DNA of 64,000 bases from Hymenobacter terricola (GCF_017921975.2 NZ_JAGEMO020000001.1:372001-436000), one strand, 5' to 3'; positions 1 through 9,134 are shown, numbered from the stretch's first letter. The notes: a model not told the origin generated them from the sequence alone. Numbers and translations: made by a program.

Positions 1-1167
1 GGCGTGGCCCCGGATTTTTATGTGCTCCACCACGCGGCGCACGGGCTTCCAGCGGCCGTCGTGCCAGTATTCGCGGCGGGTCTGGTCCTTGAATTTCAGC
101 TGGTAAAAGTCCAGCACGTCGGCGGCCACGTTGGTCACGCCCCAGGCCACGTTCTCATTAAAGCCGATGATGACGGCCGGCGCACCTGGAATGGTCACGC
201 CGTACACGTTCACGCCCGGCGCGCTCAGCTGAATCTGGTACCAGATGCTGGGCAGGTTGAGCTGCAAATGCGGGTCGTTCGCCAGCAGCGGAAAGCCGGA
301 GGCCGATTTGCTGCCGCTCACCGCGAAATTGTTGGAGCCCAGCTCGGCATCGGGCTCGGTGCGCAGCTCGTTGGCCGCGTAGGCGGCTTCAAACGACTTC
401 GGCGCAGCCGGTGCCGGCACCGGCTTGAAATCCAGCGGCGTACCCACCGGCACGATAGGGTCTTCGCGGGTTGGATAATCCGGAAACAGGTCCTTGGTGA
501 CGGCCGCGCCGTACTTGCCTAGGATGTTGCTCATGCGCAAATCGTCGGTGCGCCCGCTCAGGTCCCAGGCCATGAACTTGAGCAGCAGGGCGCATTTCAG
601 CGGCTGCCAGGGCTCGGGCTTATAATCGAGCAGCTTGTACTCAAACGGCAGCGTGGCGGGCGTAAGCTGGTCGATGTAGGCATTCACGCCGGCCGAATAC
701 GAAGTGAGCACGGTGCGCGTGGTGGGGTTGGCCATCATCACCTTCAGCGAGTTGGCTGCGCCGAAGGGCAGGCCCATACGCCGGAAAAACCGGTCCGTTT
801 CCAGCCGCGCCGGGCCTACGATTTCGGCCAGCCGCCCGGCGGCTACGTGGGTCTGAAACTCCATCTGCCAGAGCCGGTCGCGGGCCGTGAGGTAGCCCTG
901 GGCGAAGTACAGGTCGTGGTCGTTTTGGGCGAAAACGTGGGGCACGCGGCGGTCGTCGTAGCGCACCGTCACGGGAGCGAGTAGGCCGGGGAGGGCCAGC
1001 GTCTGCTGGGCGGGGAAGTCGCCGGGCCGCTCGCCGTTCTGCCAGAAGCCGCGATACGGACTCAGCAGCTTACCAAACGGCGGGATGTCGCCGTGCTTCG
1101 TGTTCAGCGTCCAGACGAGGGTGAGGCACGCGGCCAGCGCCAGCAGAGCTTTTATCCAGGATTTCAT
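1..1167 (-). CDS. Penicillin acylase family protein (C-terminus beyond window)
   Basis: This is the N-terminal 389 residues of an Ntn-hydrolase of the penicillin/AHL acylase family. Such enzymes hydrolyse amide bonds in beta-lactams, acyl-homoserine lactones or related N-acyl compounds, usually in the periplasm. The first ~20 residues form a hydrophobic signal or anchor. A spacer and linker follow, with the hallmark motif GSNNFAVSG, whose Ser278 would become the N-terminal nucleophile of the beta chain after autocleavage. The following HLQLNLPSIWYQIQL and GVTIPGAPAVIIGFN-like segments are typical of the beta subunit. The family usually runs to about 800 residues, so roughly half is missing past base 1. 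The start is the ATG at 1165-1167. A TACATTTA -7-like box lies at 1202-1209. Substrate cannot be read from sequence. Confidence 0.9.
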   Translation of the reverse strand, partial: MKSWIKALLALAACLTLVWTLNTKHGDIPPFGKLLSPYRGFWQNGERPGDFPAQQTLALPGLLAPVTVRYDDRRVPHVFAQNDHDLYFAQGYLTARDRLWQMEFQTHVAAGRLAEIVGPARLETDRFFRRMGLPFGAANSLKVMMANPTTRTVLTSYSAGVNAYIDQLTPATLPFEYKLLDYKPEPWQPLKCALLLKFMAWDLSGRTDDLRMSNILGKYGAAVTKDLFPDYPTREDPIVPVGTPLDFKPVPAPAAPKSFEAAYAANELRTEPDAELGSNNFAVSGSKSASGFPLLANDPHLQLNLPSIWYQIQLSAPGVNVYGVTIPGAPAVIIGFNENVAWGVTNVAADVLDFYQLKFKDQTRREYWHDGRWKPVRRVVEHIKIRGHA

Positions 1168-1357
1168 AAGCGCATTGCGGGTGAATACTGCTCGCAGGCC
1201 CTAAATGTAGAGCGCAGACATTTGACGCTCCTTCGGTTGCGGCGGGTGCTGCCAAACAGCACGGTTTTTGCGTAGCGACCCTGGCCCGGCAACTCATGGC
1301 AATATTGTTGCGGAGCGCACATGCTCACTCCTCCATCTTTTTTTCACTCTTCTGATT
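1168..1357. other. Intergenic region between divergent genes
   Basis: This 190-bp stretch separates the leftward acylase from the rightward T9SS protein. It contains the acylase -7-like box at 1202-1209 on the minus strand. A TTG at 1268 is in frame with the downstream gene but would add a charged stretch before the signal peptide, so it was not used as the start. No other gene was seen. Confidence 0.5.
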
Positions 1358-3793
1358 ATGAGTAACAAACTTACTCCCCCCCCACTTTCTTATAGCCTGT
1401 TACGGCTGGCGCTACTCGTGCTGGTATTAATGGGCAGCATAAGGTCCCGAGTCACGGCGCAGATATTTTATCAGGTGCCCGACTGTAACCAGGCGCAGCA
1501 GTATAATTACGTCATCGGCGACCCTGACCAAGTCACGGTGTACAGCGGTAATCAGACCTTTGTTGCCGGCGATTATCACGTCATCGGGGATTTGTATTTT
1601 AAGGACGGCACGGTAGATATTCAGCCGGGGGCCGTGTTTCACATTGATGGCTACAGTGTTCGGGGGGGGGCTAACAAGCCGCTAAGAGTGAAAGGCTACG
1701 CCCTGACCTTGGGTGCTGGCTCAACGGTTACGGCGACTGGGGCGGTGTTCAATGCCAGCTGCACCACTAATATGTGGATGGGTTTTGCGTTCGACCCTGG
1801 GCAGTCCGACCAGCTACTGAGCCTCACCAACTGCGGCGTTGCCAACGCGTTGTATGGCGTTTATGTATCGCCTGACTGCAATGGCGCCTACTACAACCTG
1901 GACAACTGCCATTTTGAGCAGAATTTGTACCACGTACTGGATTACGGCTACCATTTTACCAATCCCGGGAATGCGAGTGTTCCGGTCTGTACCATCAAAG
2001 ACTGCGATTTCTATTCCCAGCCCAACCTGTTGCCGCCGTACAAATCAGCTACACTGGACAGCTGGACCTACGAGGCCCTCCATCTGTCGCCGACCGGCAA
2101 CAACGATGGCCAGCCTAAAATCTTCCTGCAAGGCAGCAACCACATCGAAGGGGCCATCTACGGGCTGGTGGCCCACACCCCTGGCCAGGGTCAGATTTTT
2201 CAGGACGGGGGCACGCTACGGGTCGACCGTGCGGTGCGGGTAGGCATCTGGCTGGACGTGATGAAAGAGGACGTGCGTCACTTTCCCAGTCAGGTAACCA
2301 TTGGCATGAACAACATCACGGCGGGCCGCACCTACCAAACACTGTGGACCGCGCCCGCCGAGCAGCAATACGGCTTCGTGGCCTCGAATAACACCGGGTC
2401 CGTTACCGACTATAACCTGGCAGTTGACGGCGTCGTGCCCGATACCACCGTGTCGCGTTCCCAAACCGGCGTATTGCTGGATGAGTTGCATTCGCCGATG
2501 GAAAAGCTGGCCTTGAGGCAGTTGACCTATGGTGTTAGCCTGCGGGCGGGCAGTGGCCTGATTGATAACAATACGTTCAGTGGTTGCCTGCACGGCTTAC
2601 GCATCCGCCCCAATACCGGGCCGTACAGCGCTAATTTTGACATCTCGTGTAACTCCTTCACCGCATCAGGCTTCGCGACAGCCTCCGGCATTTACATTGA
2701 GCCAAATGCTACGCTAAATAACCAGGGTTCGCTTACCTACCCGGTGGGGAATAAGTTTGCGAACTATGGCAGTGGCCTTCTTACCGGAACGCGTTCCATC
2801 GTGAATAACGGGACCAATGGAGTCCTAAAATATTACCGCTATTCTAATTCTACTGACGAAGAAATTACTAGCATCAATAATAGCGCAAATCCTCCACAGC
2901 AGCGAGGTAGCGTAACCAGCACGACAAATCCGTCCTATAGCCTCAATAATTATTGCCAGAACTTCCGTGGGGTCAGTACCGGCGTACAGGCGCGGGGTAC
3001 TTCACGTGTTGCCCTGATGCAGGCCCTGATGGACACCCTGCGCCGTCAGGCATCTTCCGCCCCACGACTGGGGCGGTACCAGGCGGCCATTCGGGAGTGG
3101 CTGCTGCAGGAGCAGCCAGATACGGCGGCCCTGGATGCCTACGTGCGGACCTTACCCCTCGCCAATGCGAACGCCTTCTACGGGCTGGGGCTGGACCTGC
3201 TGGAACAGTACCGCCGGACAGGCCGGTCCGTGCTGGCCGCCGCCCTGCGGCCCGTGCTGGCGGCGCGGATAGCAGCCTACCCGGCTGCCAATGACCGCCT
3301 GGCGCTCTCCGACGTGCTGAGCCACATGGGGCAAAAGAGCGCGGCTCCTTTGCCTGGCCAGCGGCTGGTTTCGGCCGCCGACAGCACCACCCTGCACCGC
3401 CTGGCGCGTACCCCCGGTGGCACGGCCGAAATGGCCGCTCTGTGGTTTAATTATCTGTATCCTAACGTCGGTATTCGGGCGGCTGTGCCCCGGCTGGCTG
3501 GAAGCGGTAGCGCTGCCTCTGCGGCACGGTTAACCACTAGCTATACCCTTTTCCCAAATCCGGCAACGGACCAGCTGCATGTTGAGGTGACGGCTCCCGT
3601 GGGCCAGGCGGTGCTGCGCCTCGCGGATTTGCTGAGTGGAAAAGTAGTGCTGCAAGCCGAGCTGATAGCCGGCGACAAAGGAATGCGGCAAGCCGATGTA
3701 AACGTCCGGGCTATACCCGCCGGGCAATACGCGGCCACCTTTTTGGTGGATGGTGTGCCCGTGACCACGCAAAAGGTTCTTATCAACCGTTAA
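1358..3793 (+). CDS. Secreted right-handed beta-helix-like protein with T9SS sorting domain
   Basis: An 811-residue secreted protein of unknown function. The ATG at 1358 gives MSNKL followed by a hydrophobic signal segment ending near VTAQ. Residues ~50-560 are rich in N, G, T and short beta strands with motifs such as LTNCGV, LDNCHF, IKDCDF and IDNNTFSGC. This periodicity suits a parallel beta-helix (pectate-lyase-like) fold. A more helical, L/A/R-rich segment (~600-720) follows. The last ~80 residues (YTLFPNPATDQLHVEV ... IPAGQYAATF ... VLINR) are a type A T9SS C-terminal sorting domain, so the protein should cross the outer membrane and be surface-attached or released. A terminator follows at 3797-3840. 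The T9SS assignment is firm; the beta-helix is inferred. Confidence 0.85.
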   Translation: MSNKLTPPPLSYSLLRLALLVLVLMGSIRSRVTAQIFYQVPDCNQAQQYNYVIGDPDQVTVYSGNQTFVAGDYHVIGDLYFKDGTVDIQPGAVFHIDGYSVRGGANKPLRVKGYALTLGAGSTVTATGAVFNASCTTNMWMGFAFDPGQSDQLLSLTNCGVANALYGVYVSPDCNGAYYNLDNCHFEQNLYHVLDYGYHFTNPGNASVPVCTIKDCDFYSQPNLLPPYKSATLDSWTYEALHLSPTGNNDGQPKIFLQGSNHIEGAIYGLVAHTPGQGQIFQDGGTLRVDRAVRVGIWLDVMKEDVRHFPSQVTIGMNNITAGRTYQTLWTAPAEQQYGFVASNNTGSVTDYNLAVDGVVPDTTVSRSQTGVLLDELHSPMEKLALRQLTYGVSLRAGSGLIDNNTFSGCLHGLRIRPNTGPYSANFDISCNSFTASGFATASGIYIEPNATLNNQGSLTYPVGNKFANYGSGLLTGTRSIVNNGTNGVLKYYRYSNSTDEEITSINNSANPPQQRGSVTSTTNPSYSLNNYCQNFRGVSTGVQARGTSRVALMQALMDTLRRQASSAPRLGRYQAAIREWLLQEQPDTAALDAYVRTLPLANANAFYGLGLDLLEQYRRTGRSVLAAALRPVLAARIAAYPAANDRLALSDVLSHMGQKSAAPLPGQRLVSAADSTTLHRLARTPGGTAEMAALWFNYLYPNVGIRAAVPRLAGSGSAASAARLTTSYTLFPNPATDQLHVEVTAPVGQAVLRLADLLSGKVVLQAELIAGDKGMRQADVNVRAIPAGQYAATFLVDGVPVTTQKVLINR

Positions 3794-3796
3794 CAG

Positions 3797-3840
3797 AAAG
3801 ACCGTTGCGGCTAACGAAATAGCTGGACGCAACGGCTTTT
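3797..3840 (+). terminator. Intrinsic terminator after the beta-helix gene
   Basis: Inverted arms CCGTTGCG (3802-3809) and CGCAACGG (3828-3835) are followed by CTTTT. It sits 4 bp after the stop codon and before the next start at 3851. Confidence 0.6.
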
Positions 3841-3850
3841 CCATCCACTT

Positions 3851-5446
3851 ATGTTGAGGAAAAAATTACTGGGGTTGCTGTTGCTGGTGGCAATAGCTGT
3901 CTCGCCTGTTGTAGCGCAGGGTGTTGGGACTTGGGAACGCACAGACCTATTCGGCAATCCAAACTCCTTGAACAATCCAAATATCTACGCGCGGTTTTTG
4001 GTGCAAAATGGCGTTATTACCGTGGGGGCAAGTGCTTCCAGCATATTTGGCTATTGGACGAAGTATGACCTCTCCGGTACGAGACGCTGGCAGCAGCGGG
4101 GCCGGGCCGCATCTGGGGGGCTAATAGATGCGCCCTGGCGAAACGGGGTATTCGCGGCAGGGACCCAGGACGCCAACAATGCCATTGGCCTCACGGGCAT
4201 ATACCATTGGCTGAATGCCAACGGGGACACCGTGAAGGTATTAGGGCGTCCCGCTATCAACGTCGCCCATCAGCCCACCAAGACGTTGTACCAGGACGGC
4301 CGGTATTATGTAGCCGGCGGCGGCGATGGGAGCGGAACGGGGCAGCGGCCGCTGGCCCTGCACTATTCTCTGGTGTGCCTCGACACGGCCGGCACGTTGC
4401 GTTGGCAGCGGCAATACCTCAACCCCGCCATTCGCCTCGACCCGGCCAACCCCGCCTACGTGGGCGGCTATGCCTACTTGTGGCAGGTGCTGGAAGCGCC
4501 GCGCCGGGGCTTACTGCTTTTTGGCGACACCCAGCGCGACTCCATCGATTTTCAGTTCTATGCCATCGAAACCGACTCGGCGGGCCGGCCCCGTCGTACC
4601 CGCTGGGTCGAGCCCTTCGGCCGCCGCGCTGATGTCGTAACGGGCGACCTAAACAACATGGTGCGCCTGCGCGATGGCAGCGGCTACGTGATAACCGGGT
4701 ATTGCCGCCTCGACTCGCTCAACCGGCAGCGGGTACGGGGCTTCGTGGCCAAAATCGACACGTCCCTGCGCGTGGTGTGGCGCACACTCTTGCCCGCCCC
4801 AACGGCCGCCGGCCCGGCCGACCCGACGGCCGACATCCAGCCCGGCCAGGTGCGCGAGCGCGCAGACGGGGGCCTGAGCGTGATGGTCACCGAGTACGCC
4901 ACCAACGGCCACCCCCGCGTGCGGCAAAACGAGTTTGACCTCGTGCGCCTGAGCCCGCAGGGCCGGGTGCTGGGCTGGGACACGTACTGCTCGCAAACCT
5001 GCACCCAGGTCACGCCCTCGGCCTGGCAGTACCTGCCCGACTCGTCAGTGGTGGTCAGCGGCTGGGGGCAGCAGCGCAACGCCGCCACCGGGCGGCTGCT
5101 GGCCCAGCCGGCGTGGCTGGCCCGTCTGGGCCAGCCCTGCCGCCGCTACGTGGTGCAGGCTACGCCCACGGCCGCGATGACCCCAGCGGATTTTGCCGGT
5201 TTGGCGCTCTACCCCCAGCCGGCCCGCGCCGGGGCGCAGCTGCACATTGGGCCCGCCGGTACGCCGGGGCTGCACACGCTGCGGCTGGTAGATGCCCTGG
5301 GCCGGGAGGTGGCCCGGCTGGCCGTGTCAGCGCAGGGCACCGTGGTGCTGCCCGCGGCGCTGCGCCCCGGCCTCTACGGGGTACAGCGCTTCGCGGCCGG
5401 GCAGCTGGTGGCCCGGCACAAGCTGGTGGTATTGGCCGCCGAGTAA
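3851..5446 (+). CDS. Secreted T9SS-sorted protein, beta-propeller-like
   Basis: A 531-residue protein with a clear Sec signal peptide (hydrophobic LLGLLLLVAIAVSPVVAQ). The middle (~30-430) has repeated blades of the type 'ArID-sLRVVWRTLLP' / 'LVCLDTAGTLRWQRQYL', each with a conserved Trp. These resemble PQQ-like or Kelch-like beta-propeller repeats. The last ~75 residues (LALYPQPARAGAQL ... LRLVDALGREV ... LRPGLYGVQRF ... HKLVVL) are a T9SS type A sorting domain. The gene lies 57 bp after the preceding T9SS gene, on the same strand but beyond a terminator, so it probably has its own promoter. The molecular role is unknown; adhesion or extracellular binding is possible. Confidence 0.82.
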   Translation: MLRKKLLGLLLLVAIAVSPVVAQGVGTWERTDLFGNPNSLNNPNIYARFLVQNGVITVGASASSIFGYWTKYDLSGTRRWQQRGRAASGGLIDAPWRNGVFAAGTQDANNAIGLTGIYHWLNANGDTVKVLGRPAINVAHQPTKTLYQDGRYYVAGGGDGSGTGQRPLALHYSLVCLDTAGTLRWQRQYLNPAIRLDPANPAYVGGYAYLWQVLEAPRRGLLLFGDTQRDSIDFQFYAIETDSAGRPRRTRWVEPFGRRADVVTGDLNNMVRLRDGSGYVITGYCRLDSLNRQRVRGFVAKIDTSLRVVWRTLLPAPTAAGPADPTADIQPGQVRERADGGLSVMVTEYATNGHPRVRQNEFDLVRLSPQGRVLGWDTYCSQTCTQVTPSAWQYLPDSSVVVSGWGQQRNAATGRLLAQPAWLARLGQPCRRYVVQATPTAAMTPADFAGLALYPQPARAGAQLHIGPAGTPGLHTLRLVDALGREVARLAVSAQGTVVLPAALRPGLYGVQRFAAGQLVARHKLVVLAAE

Positions 5447-5483
5447 GCCCCGCCGGGCAACGCCGTATTGGCAAGGAGTAAGA

Positions 5484-5565
5484 AAGCCTAACGCCCGGAA
5501 ACGACAAGGCCGCCACCGAACCAGTTGGTTCAGAAGCGGCCCTGTCGTTTTCGGGTGTTAGGCTT
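5484..5565. terminator. Long bidirectional hairpin between convergent genes
   Basis: Arms of 30 bp (5484-5513 and 5536-5565) pair with only three G/A mismatches around a 22-nt loop. The loop contains a smaller palindrome, GAACCA-GT-TGGTTC. It lies between the convergent T9SS gene and rlpA-like gene and begins AAGCCTAACG, ending in CTT on the other side. It is probably a shared bidirectional terminator. Confidence 0.6.
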
Positions 5566-5611
5566 TCGCTATTAACGCCTTTGGCGGGAGTGTAGAGCTA
5601 GATTCCTTGCC

Positions 5612-6505
5612 TTATCGCAGGGCCACTTCGCGCACCAGCCCGCCAATGCCCCATACCAGCAATTGCTGGCGCACGGCTTCGGCCTCGGGGCGCTCGCCGA
5701 AGTTGCCCACGAGCACGCGGCTGCGCTGGCGGCCGTCGAGCAAGTCCTGGGAAATGTCGACGTTGAGGTCGGGCAGGAGCGACTTGATGCGGGCCTGTAC
5801 CGTGCGGGCATTGCCGGCATCAACAAAGGAGCCGGCCTGAATGAGGAACCCGGCGGGGCAGTTTACCGATTCAGTGGCGGTGATTACCTCCGCTTTCGAG
5901 CTAGTGGAAGCCGCAATCAGCGTGGCCGTATTGGCTACACGGGCCACTGAGTCAGCAGCGCTGATAATGGGCTCCGGAACGACCGAATAGGTAGCAAAGG
6001 CGGCTTCGGGGGTGGGGTCGGCGGCGAAAAGGGCGGCCAGGTTATCGGGCGTGGTGGCCGGGCCCAGGGGCGTGTCGGCGGCCACCACTTCGGCCACTAC
6101 CGTGGCGGCGCCGCAATCTACCACGCCCAGCGGCCGGGCGGCGGCTTCGGATAAGTCGAGAATACGCTCGTGGCGGAACGGGCCACGGTCGGAAACGCGC
6201 ACGACGACGGATTTGCCGTTTTTCACGTTCGTAACCCGCAGCCGGGTGCCAAAAGGCAGGGTTTTGTGCGCGCAGGTGTACTTGAAGCGGTTGTAGCGCT
6301 CGCCGCTGGTCGTGCGTCGGCCTTGGAAGTAACTGCCATACCAGGAGGCCCGGCCCCGCATCACCGTGGTGGCCGAAGAGCTAGAGGCGGGAACTGACCT
6401 GGTGGTGCCGTGGGAAGTGGCGTGCGCCGGAGCGCTCAGCAAAGTCAGCAGAAAAAAGAAACAACTGGAGAGGGCGGGTACTGTAAGGCGACGAAATAAA
6501 ATCAT
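5612..6505 (-). CDS. rlpA: RlpA-like septal ring lytic transglycosylase with SPOR domain
   Basis: A 297-residue envelope protein. The chosen ATG at 6503-6505 begins a signal peptide (MILFRRLTVPALSSCFFFLL ... APAHA). A double-psi beta-barrel RlpA domain follows at ~50-130, with the family motifs GRASWYG, TTSGERYN, AHKTLPFGTRLRV and VVRVSDRGPF. A low-complexity linker leads to a SPOR domain at ~215-297 (FLIQAGSF ... VLVGNFG). SPOR domains bind denuded glycan at division sites, and RlpA enzymes cleave such glycan. A TATGTTTG -7 box on the minus strand at 6530-6537 lies 24 nt before the start. An upstream in-frame ATG would extend the protein past this promoter and was rejected. Confidence 0.9.
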   Translation of the reverse strand: MILFRRLTVPALSSCFFFLLTLLSAPAHATSHGTTRSVPASSSSATTVMRGRASWYGSYFQGRRTTSGERYNRFKYTCAHKTLPFGTRLRVTNVKNGKSVVVRVSDRGPFRHERILDLSEAAARPLGVVDCGAATVVAEVVAADTPLGPATTPDNLAALFAADPTPEAAFATYSVVPEPIISAADSVARVANTATLIAASTSSKAEVITATESVNCPAGFLIQAGSFVDAGNARTVQARIKSLLPDLNVDISQDLLDGRQRSRVLVGNFGERPEAEAVRQQLLVWGIGGLVREVALR

Positions 6506-6967
6506 GCGGCTAGCCGATGGTGAACGGAACAAACATAGGCCGCTCAAACCCGGCAATGCTAAAAAAGGACCCCCTTCTGCTAACCGAGTTAGGCTAAAAA
6601 TTGTCTATTGTCAAGAAAACTTGCATTTAATTAATCTTTATGTTGGCCTGAAAAGTAGCCGTGAGATTACCTCAAAGTATATTTTGCTGAATAAGGCCCG
6701 AGCCATTGCACAGGCACCGAAATTAGATTATGCGACGGGTATAAAATTTGGGCATTGGCCGGCCGGCTACCTTCGAAGCCCGGTTGCAAAAGTCCCGGAT
6801 TTTTCGTAAGCACCTACAGGGAGGCGACTTTGCTTTCGGCGTCAGGCCCCTGGCTCGGGGCGGTCGTAACGGAGGGAGAAAGCAATAGTGTGCCAGGAGT
6901 GGCACGGGCACCCCAAGACCGGAAAGAGAGCTATACTTGCAGGCTACTTTTCACCTCAAATATTTGC
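6506..6967. other. 460-bp intergenic region with two divergent promoters
   Basis: The region is more AT-rich than its surroundings at 6590-6760. It holds the rlpA -7 box TATGTTTG (minus strand, 6530-6537) and a TATACTTG box at 6932-6939 for the rightward gene at 6968. I see no convincing short gene or RNA. Confidence 0.45.
6932..6939 (+). promoter_or_regulatory. -7 box (TATACTTG) of the LURP-one-like gene
   Basis: One mismatch to the Bacteroidota consensus TAnnTTTG, located 28 nt before the ATG at 6968. The same 24-29 nt spacing is seen for rlpA, panD, panC, ridA, AIM24 and the 24535 gene. Confidence 0.45.
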
Positions 6968-7555
6968 ATGAATCCCATCCTTACTAACAACCAATTCTTT
7001 GTCAAAGAGCACGTCGGAATTTTCAAAGCTGCCAACAGCTATGATATCCTGGATTTGCAGTCGCAAGGGCTGCTGCTGGAATGCCGGGAACCTAATCTAG
7101 GGTTCTTCACCAAAATATTCCGGTTCACGAAATACAAGACCCAGACGCCGTTCGACATTGAGGTGAAAGACCAGGCAGGGCAGCTCGTGCTGCGCCTCAC
7201 GCGGGGGGTGTCGTTCTTCCGGTCCACGGTGAAGGTGTTCGACGGCAATGAAATGCTGGTGGGGAAATTTCGGCAGAAGGTGTTCAGCCTGGGCGGCAAG
7301 CTGGACGTGCTCGACGTGAACGACCAGGTGATTTGCACGGTGCAGGGCAAGCTGACCAGCTTCGACTACAAGTTTCTGCGCAGCGGCGAGCAGATTGCGC
7401 TGGTGACCAAGAAGTGGATGGGCCTGGGCCGCGAGCTGTTTACCTCGGCCGACAACTACGTCATCAGCATCGAGCCCACGGTGGCGGCCCAGGACGGCAT
7501 CCGGCCCATGATAGTGGCGGCGGCGCTGTGCATCGACATGGTGTTTGCCGAATAG
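6968..7555 (+). CDS. LURP-one-related / scramblase-like family protein
   Basis: A 195-residue soluble protein with the 'tubby-like' beta-rich pattern of LURP-one-related (LOR) and phospholipid scramblase-like proteins. Recognisable elements are YDILDLQSQGLLLECRE near residue 30, a strand reading FDIEVKDQAGQLVLRLTRG, a central LDVLDVNDQVICTVQGKL, and a C-terminal hydrophobic helix (MIVAAALCIDMVF), which is characteristic. There is no signal peptide. The biochemical role in bacteria is unknown. It is 33 bp upstream of the DUF72 gene, which has its own -7 box inside that gap. Confidence 0.7.
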   Translation: MNPILTNNQFFVKEHVGIFKAANSYDILDLQSQGLLLECREPNLGFFTKIFRFTKYKTQTPFDIEVKDQAGQLVLRLTRGVSFFRSTVKVFDGNEMLVGKFRQKVFSLGGKLDVLDVNDQVICTVQGKLTSFDYKFLRSGEQIALVTKKWMGLGRELFTSADNYVISIEPTVAAQDGIRPMIVAAALCIDMVFAE

Positions 7556-7575
7556 CGGGCGAAAGGCGCGGAGGT

Positions 7576-7583
7576 TACCTTTG
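7576..7583 (+). promoter_or_regulatory. -7 box TACCTTTG abutting the DUF72 start (leaderless)
   Basis: A perfect TAnnTTTG box ends 4 nt before the ATG at 7588. Because the -7 box lies about 3-5 nt before the transcription start in Bacteroidota, the mRNA would begin at or next to the A of ATG. Confidence 0.6.
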
Positions 7584-7587
7584 TGCC

Positions 7588-8511
7588 ATGGATTTTGGCC
7601 GTCTGCCCGACCTGCGCTACGTTGATTTTGGGTTGCCGCCCGACCACCCCGAAACGGCCCGCGTGCTGGCCCGCGCCCGGCTCACGCAGCCGGTGCCGGC
7701 GCGGCTGCACGTCGGCTGCCCCATCTGGACCAATAAGGAATGGCTGGGCACGTACTTCCCGGCCGGCATCAGGGAGCCCGATTACCTGCACTACTACGCG
7801 CAGCAGTTCAATAGCATTGAGCTGAATACGACGCACTACCGCATTCCCGATGCGGCAACGGTGCGGCGCTGGCGCGAGGCCGTGGGGCCGGATTCCGGCT
7901 TTAAGTTCTGTCCGAAGCTGCCGCGCAGCATCAGCCACGAGCGGGAGCTGTTTCAGGCCGATGACCTGGTGGCGACCACGGCGCGGGCCTTCGAAAGCCT
8001 GGGCGACAACCTGGGCTGGGCGTTTTTGCAGCTGCCGCCGCACTTCGGCCCCGAGCATTTGCCCCGCCTGGAGCGCTTCCTGCTCGACTTCCCCGAAGCC
8101 GTGCCGCTGGCCGTGGAGCTGCGCCACCCGCGCTGGTTTGCCGATAAGGGGCTGGCCGATGCGGTGTTTGCCACGTTCGAAGCCCTTAATAAAACGCTGG
8201 TGATAGCCGACGTGGCCGGCCGGCGCGACGTGCTGCCCATGCGCCTGACCACGCCCGTGGCCTTCATCCGCTTCAATGGCCACGGCCTGCACAGCACCGA
8301 CTACCAGCGCGCCGATGCCTGGGCCGAGCGCCTGGCCGCCTGGGTGGCGCAGGGCGTGCACGACATCTACTTTTTCATCCACCAAAAAGACGTGCGCCAC
8401 GCGCCGGTGCTCACGCAATACTTATTGGAGAAGATGAAAATGCTGACCGGCATCGCCGTGCCGCCGCCGCGCATCATCCCGCAGCCGGTGCAGGGGAATT
8501 TGTTTGGGTAA
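7588..8511 (+). CDS. DUF72 (YecE-like) family protein
   Basis: A 307-residue protein of the DUF72/YecE TIM-barrel family. Typical landmarks are LHVGCPIWTNKEWLGTYFP at ~45, YAQQFNSIELNTTHY at ~75, FKFCPKLPRSISHER at ~110, FLQLPPHFGP at ~150, VELRHPRWF, and the C-terminal VAFIRFNGHG plus YFFIHQKD. The function of the family is unproven. The ATG at 7588 was chosen because a consensus -7 box sits immediately before it; an upstream GTG in the same frame would place the promoter inside the coding region. Its 3' end overlaps the convergent esterase gene by 38 nt. Confidence 0.88.
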   Translation: MDFGRLPDLRYVDFGLPPDHPETARVLARARLTQPVPARLHVGCPIWTNKEWLGTYFPAGIREPDYLHYYAQQFNSIELNTTHYRIPDAATVRRWREAVGPDSGFKFCPKLPRSISHERELFQADDLVATTARAFESLGDNLGWAFLQLPPHFGPEHLPRLERFLLDFPEAVPLAVELRHPRWFADKGLADAVFATFEALNKTLVIADVAGRRDVLPMRLTTPVAFIRFNGHGLHSTDYQRADAWAERLAAWVAQGVHDIYFFIHQKDVRHAPVLTQYLLEKMKMLTGIAVPPPRIIPQPVQGNLFG

Positions 8512-9082
8512 CCAGCAGCGGGCCTAATATCTGCCACACGTTTTCGGCCAGGACTTGCTGGCCTGTAGCGTTGGGGTGCACGCCGTCGGCCAGGTTCAAC
8601 TCGCGGCGGCCCAGCACGCCTTGTAATAGGAAGGGCACAAAGGGCAGGCTGTTCTTATCGGCCAGGGTACGGAACAGCGCCTTGAACTCGGCCGCATAGT
8701 GGGCCAGGCGGTGGCCGCCCAGCGGGCCCAGGTCGAAAGAGAATTCCAGGCCGGCCAGCACCAGCCGCGCTTCCGGGTACTGCCGCCGCACGGCGTCGAT
8801 AATGAACTGCAGGTTCTGAGTGGTTTCGCGCACCGGAATGCCCCGGATGCCGTCGTTGGCCCCCAGGGCCAGGACGAAGACGTCGACCGGGTGCCGGGCC
8901 AGCACTGAGGCCAGGCGTTGCCGGCCGCCGGCGCTGGTTTCGCCGCTCACCCCGTAGTTAAACGCTTTATAAGGAAGGTTTTGCTGGTCGAGGCGCTGCT
9001 GCAGGAGCGCCGGAAAGCTTTCGCTGGCCCGCAGGCCGTGGCCCGCCGTGAGGCTGTCGCCGAAGAAGAGGATGTTTTTCAT
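8474..9082 (-). CDS. SGNH/GDSL hydrolase, TesA-like arylesterase
   Basis: A 202-residue SGNH hydrolase of the TesA/thioesterase I type. Block I is FFGDSLTAGHG (nucleophile Ser10), block II Gly is in NYGVSGETSAGG, block III is LALGANDGIRG, and block V is LADGVHPNATGQ (Asp/His). All four catalytic blocks are intact. There is no signal peptide with the chosen start (ATG 9080-9082), unlike E. coli TesA, so it may be cytoplasmic. Likely substrates are short acyl esters or thioesters. An upstream start adding seven residues is possible. The 3' end overlaps the DUF72 gene by 38 nt tail-to-tail. Confidence 0.9.
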   Translation of the reverse strand: MKNILFFGDSLTAGHGLRASESFPALLQQRLDQQNLPYKAFNYGVSGETSAGGRQRLASVLARHPVDVFVLALGANDGIRGIPVRETTQNLQFIIDAVRRQYPEARLVLAGLEFSFDLGPLGGHRLAHYAAEFKALFRTLADKNSLPFVPFLLQGVLGRRELNLADGVHPNATGQQVLAENVWQILGPLLVTQTNSPAPAAG

Positions 9083-9134
9083 ACAGTGCCGGATTAACAG
9101 CACGGAGCACGGTTTTGTGCCGGCCGGCGCCTTC

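Noticed and set aside
7333-7587. N-terminal extension of the DUF72 protein by 85 codons
   Set aside because: The extension overlaps the LURP-one-like gene in another frame, has shadow-like composition, and would place the perfect TACCTTTG promoter inside the coding sequence.
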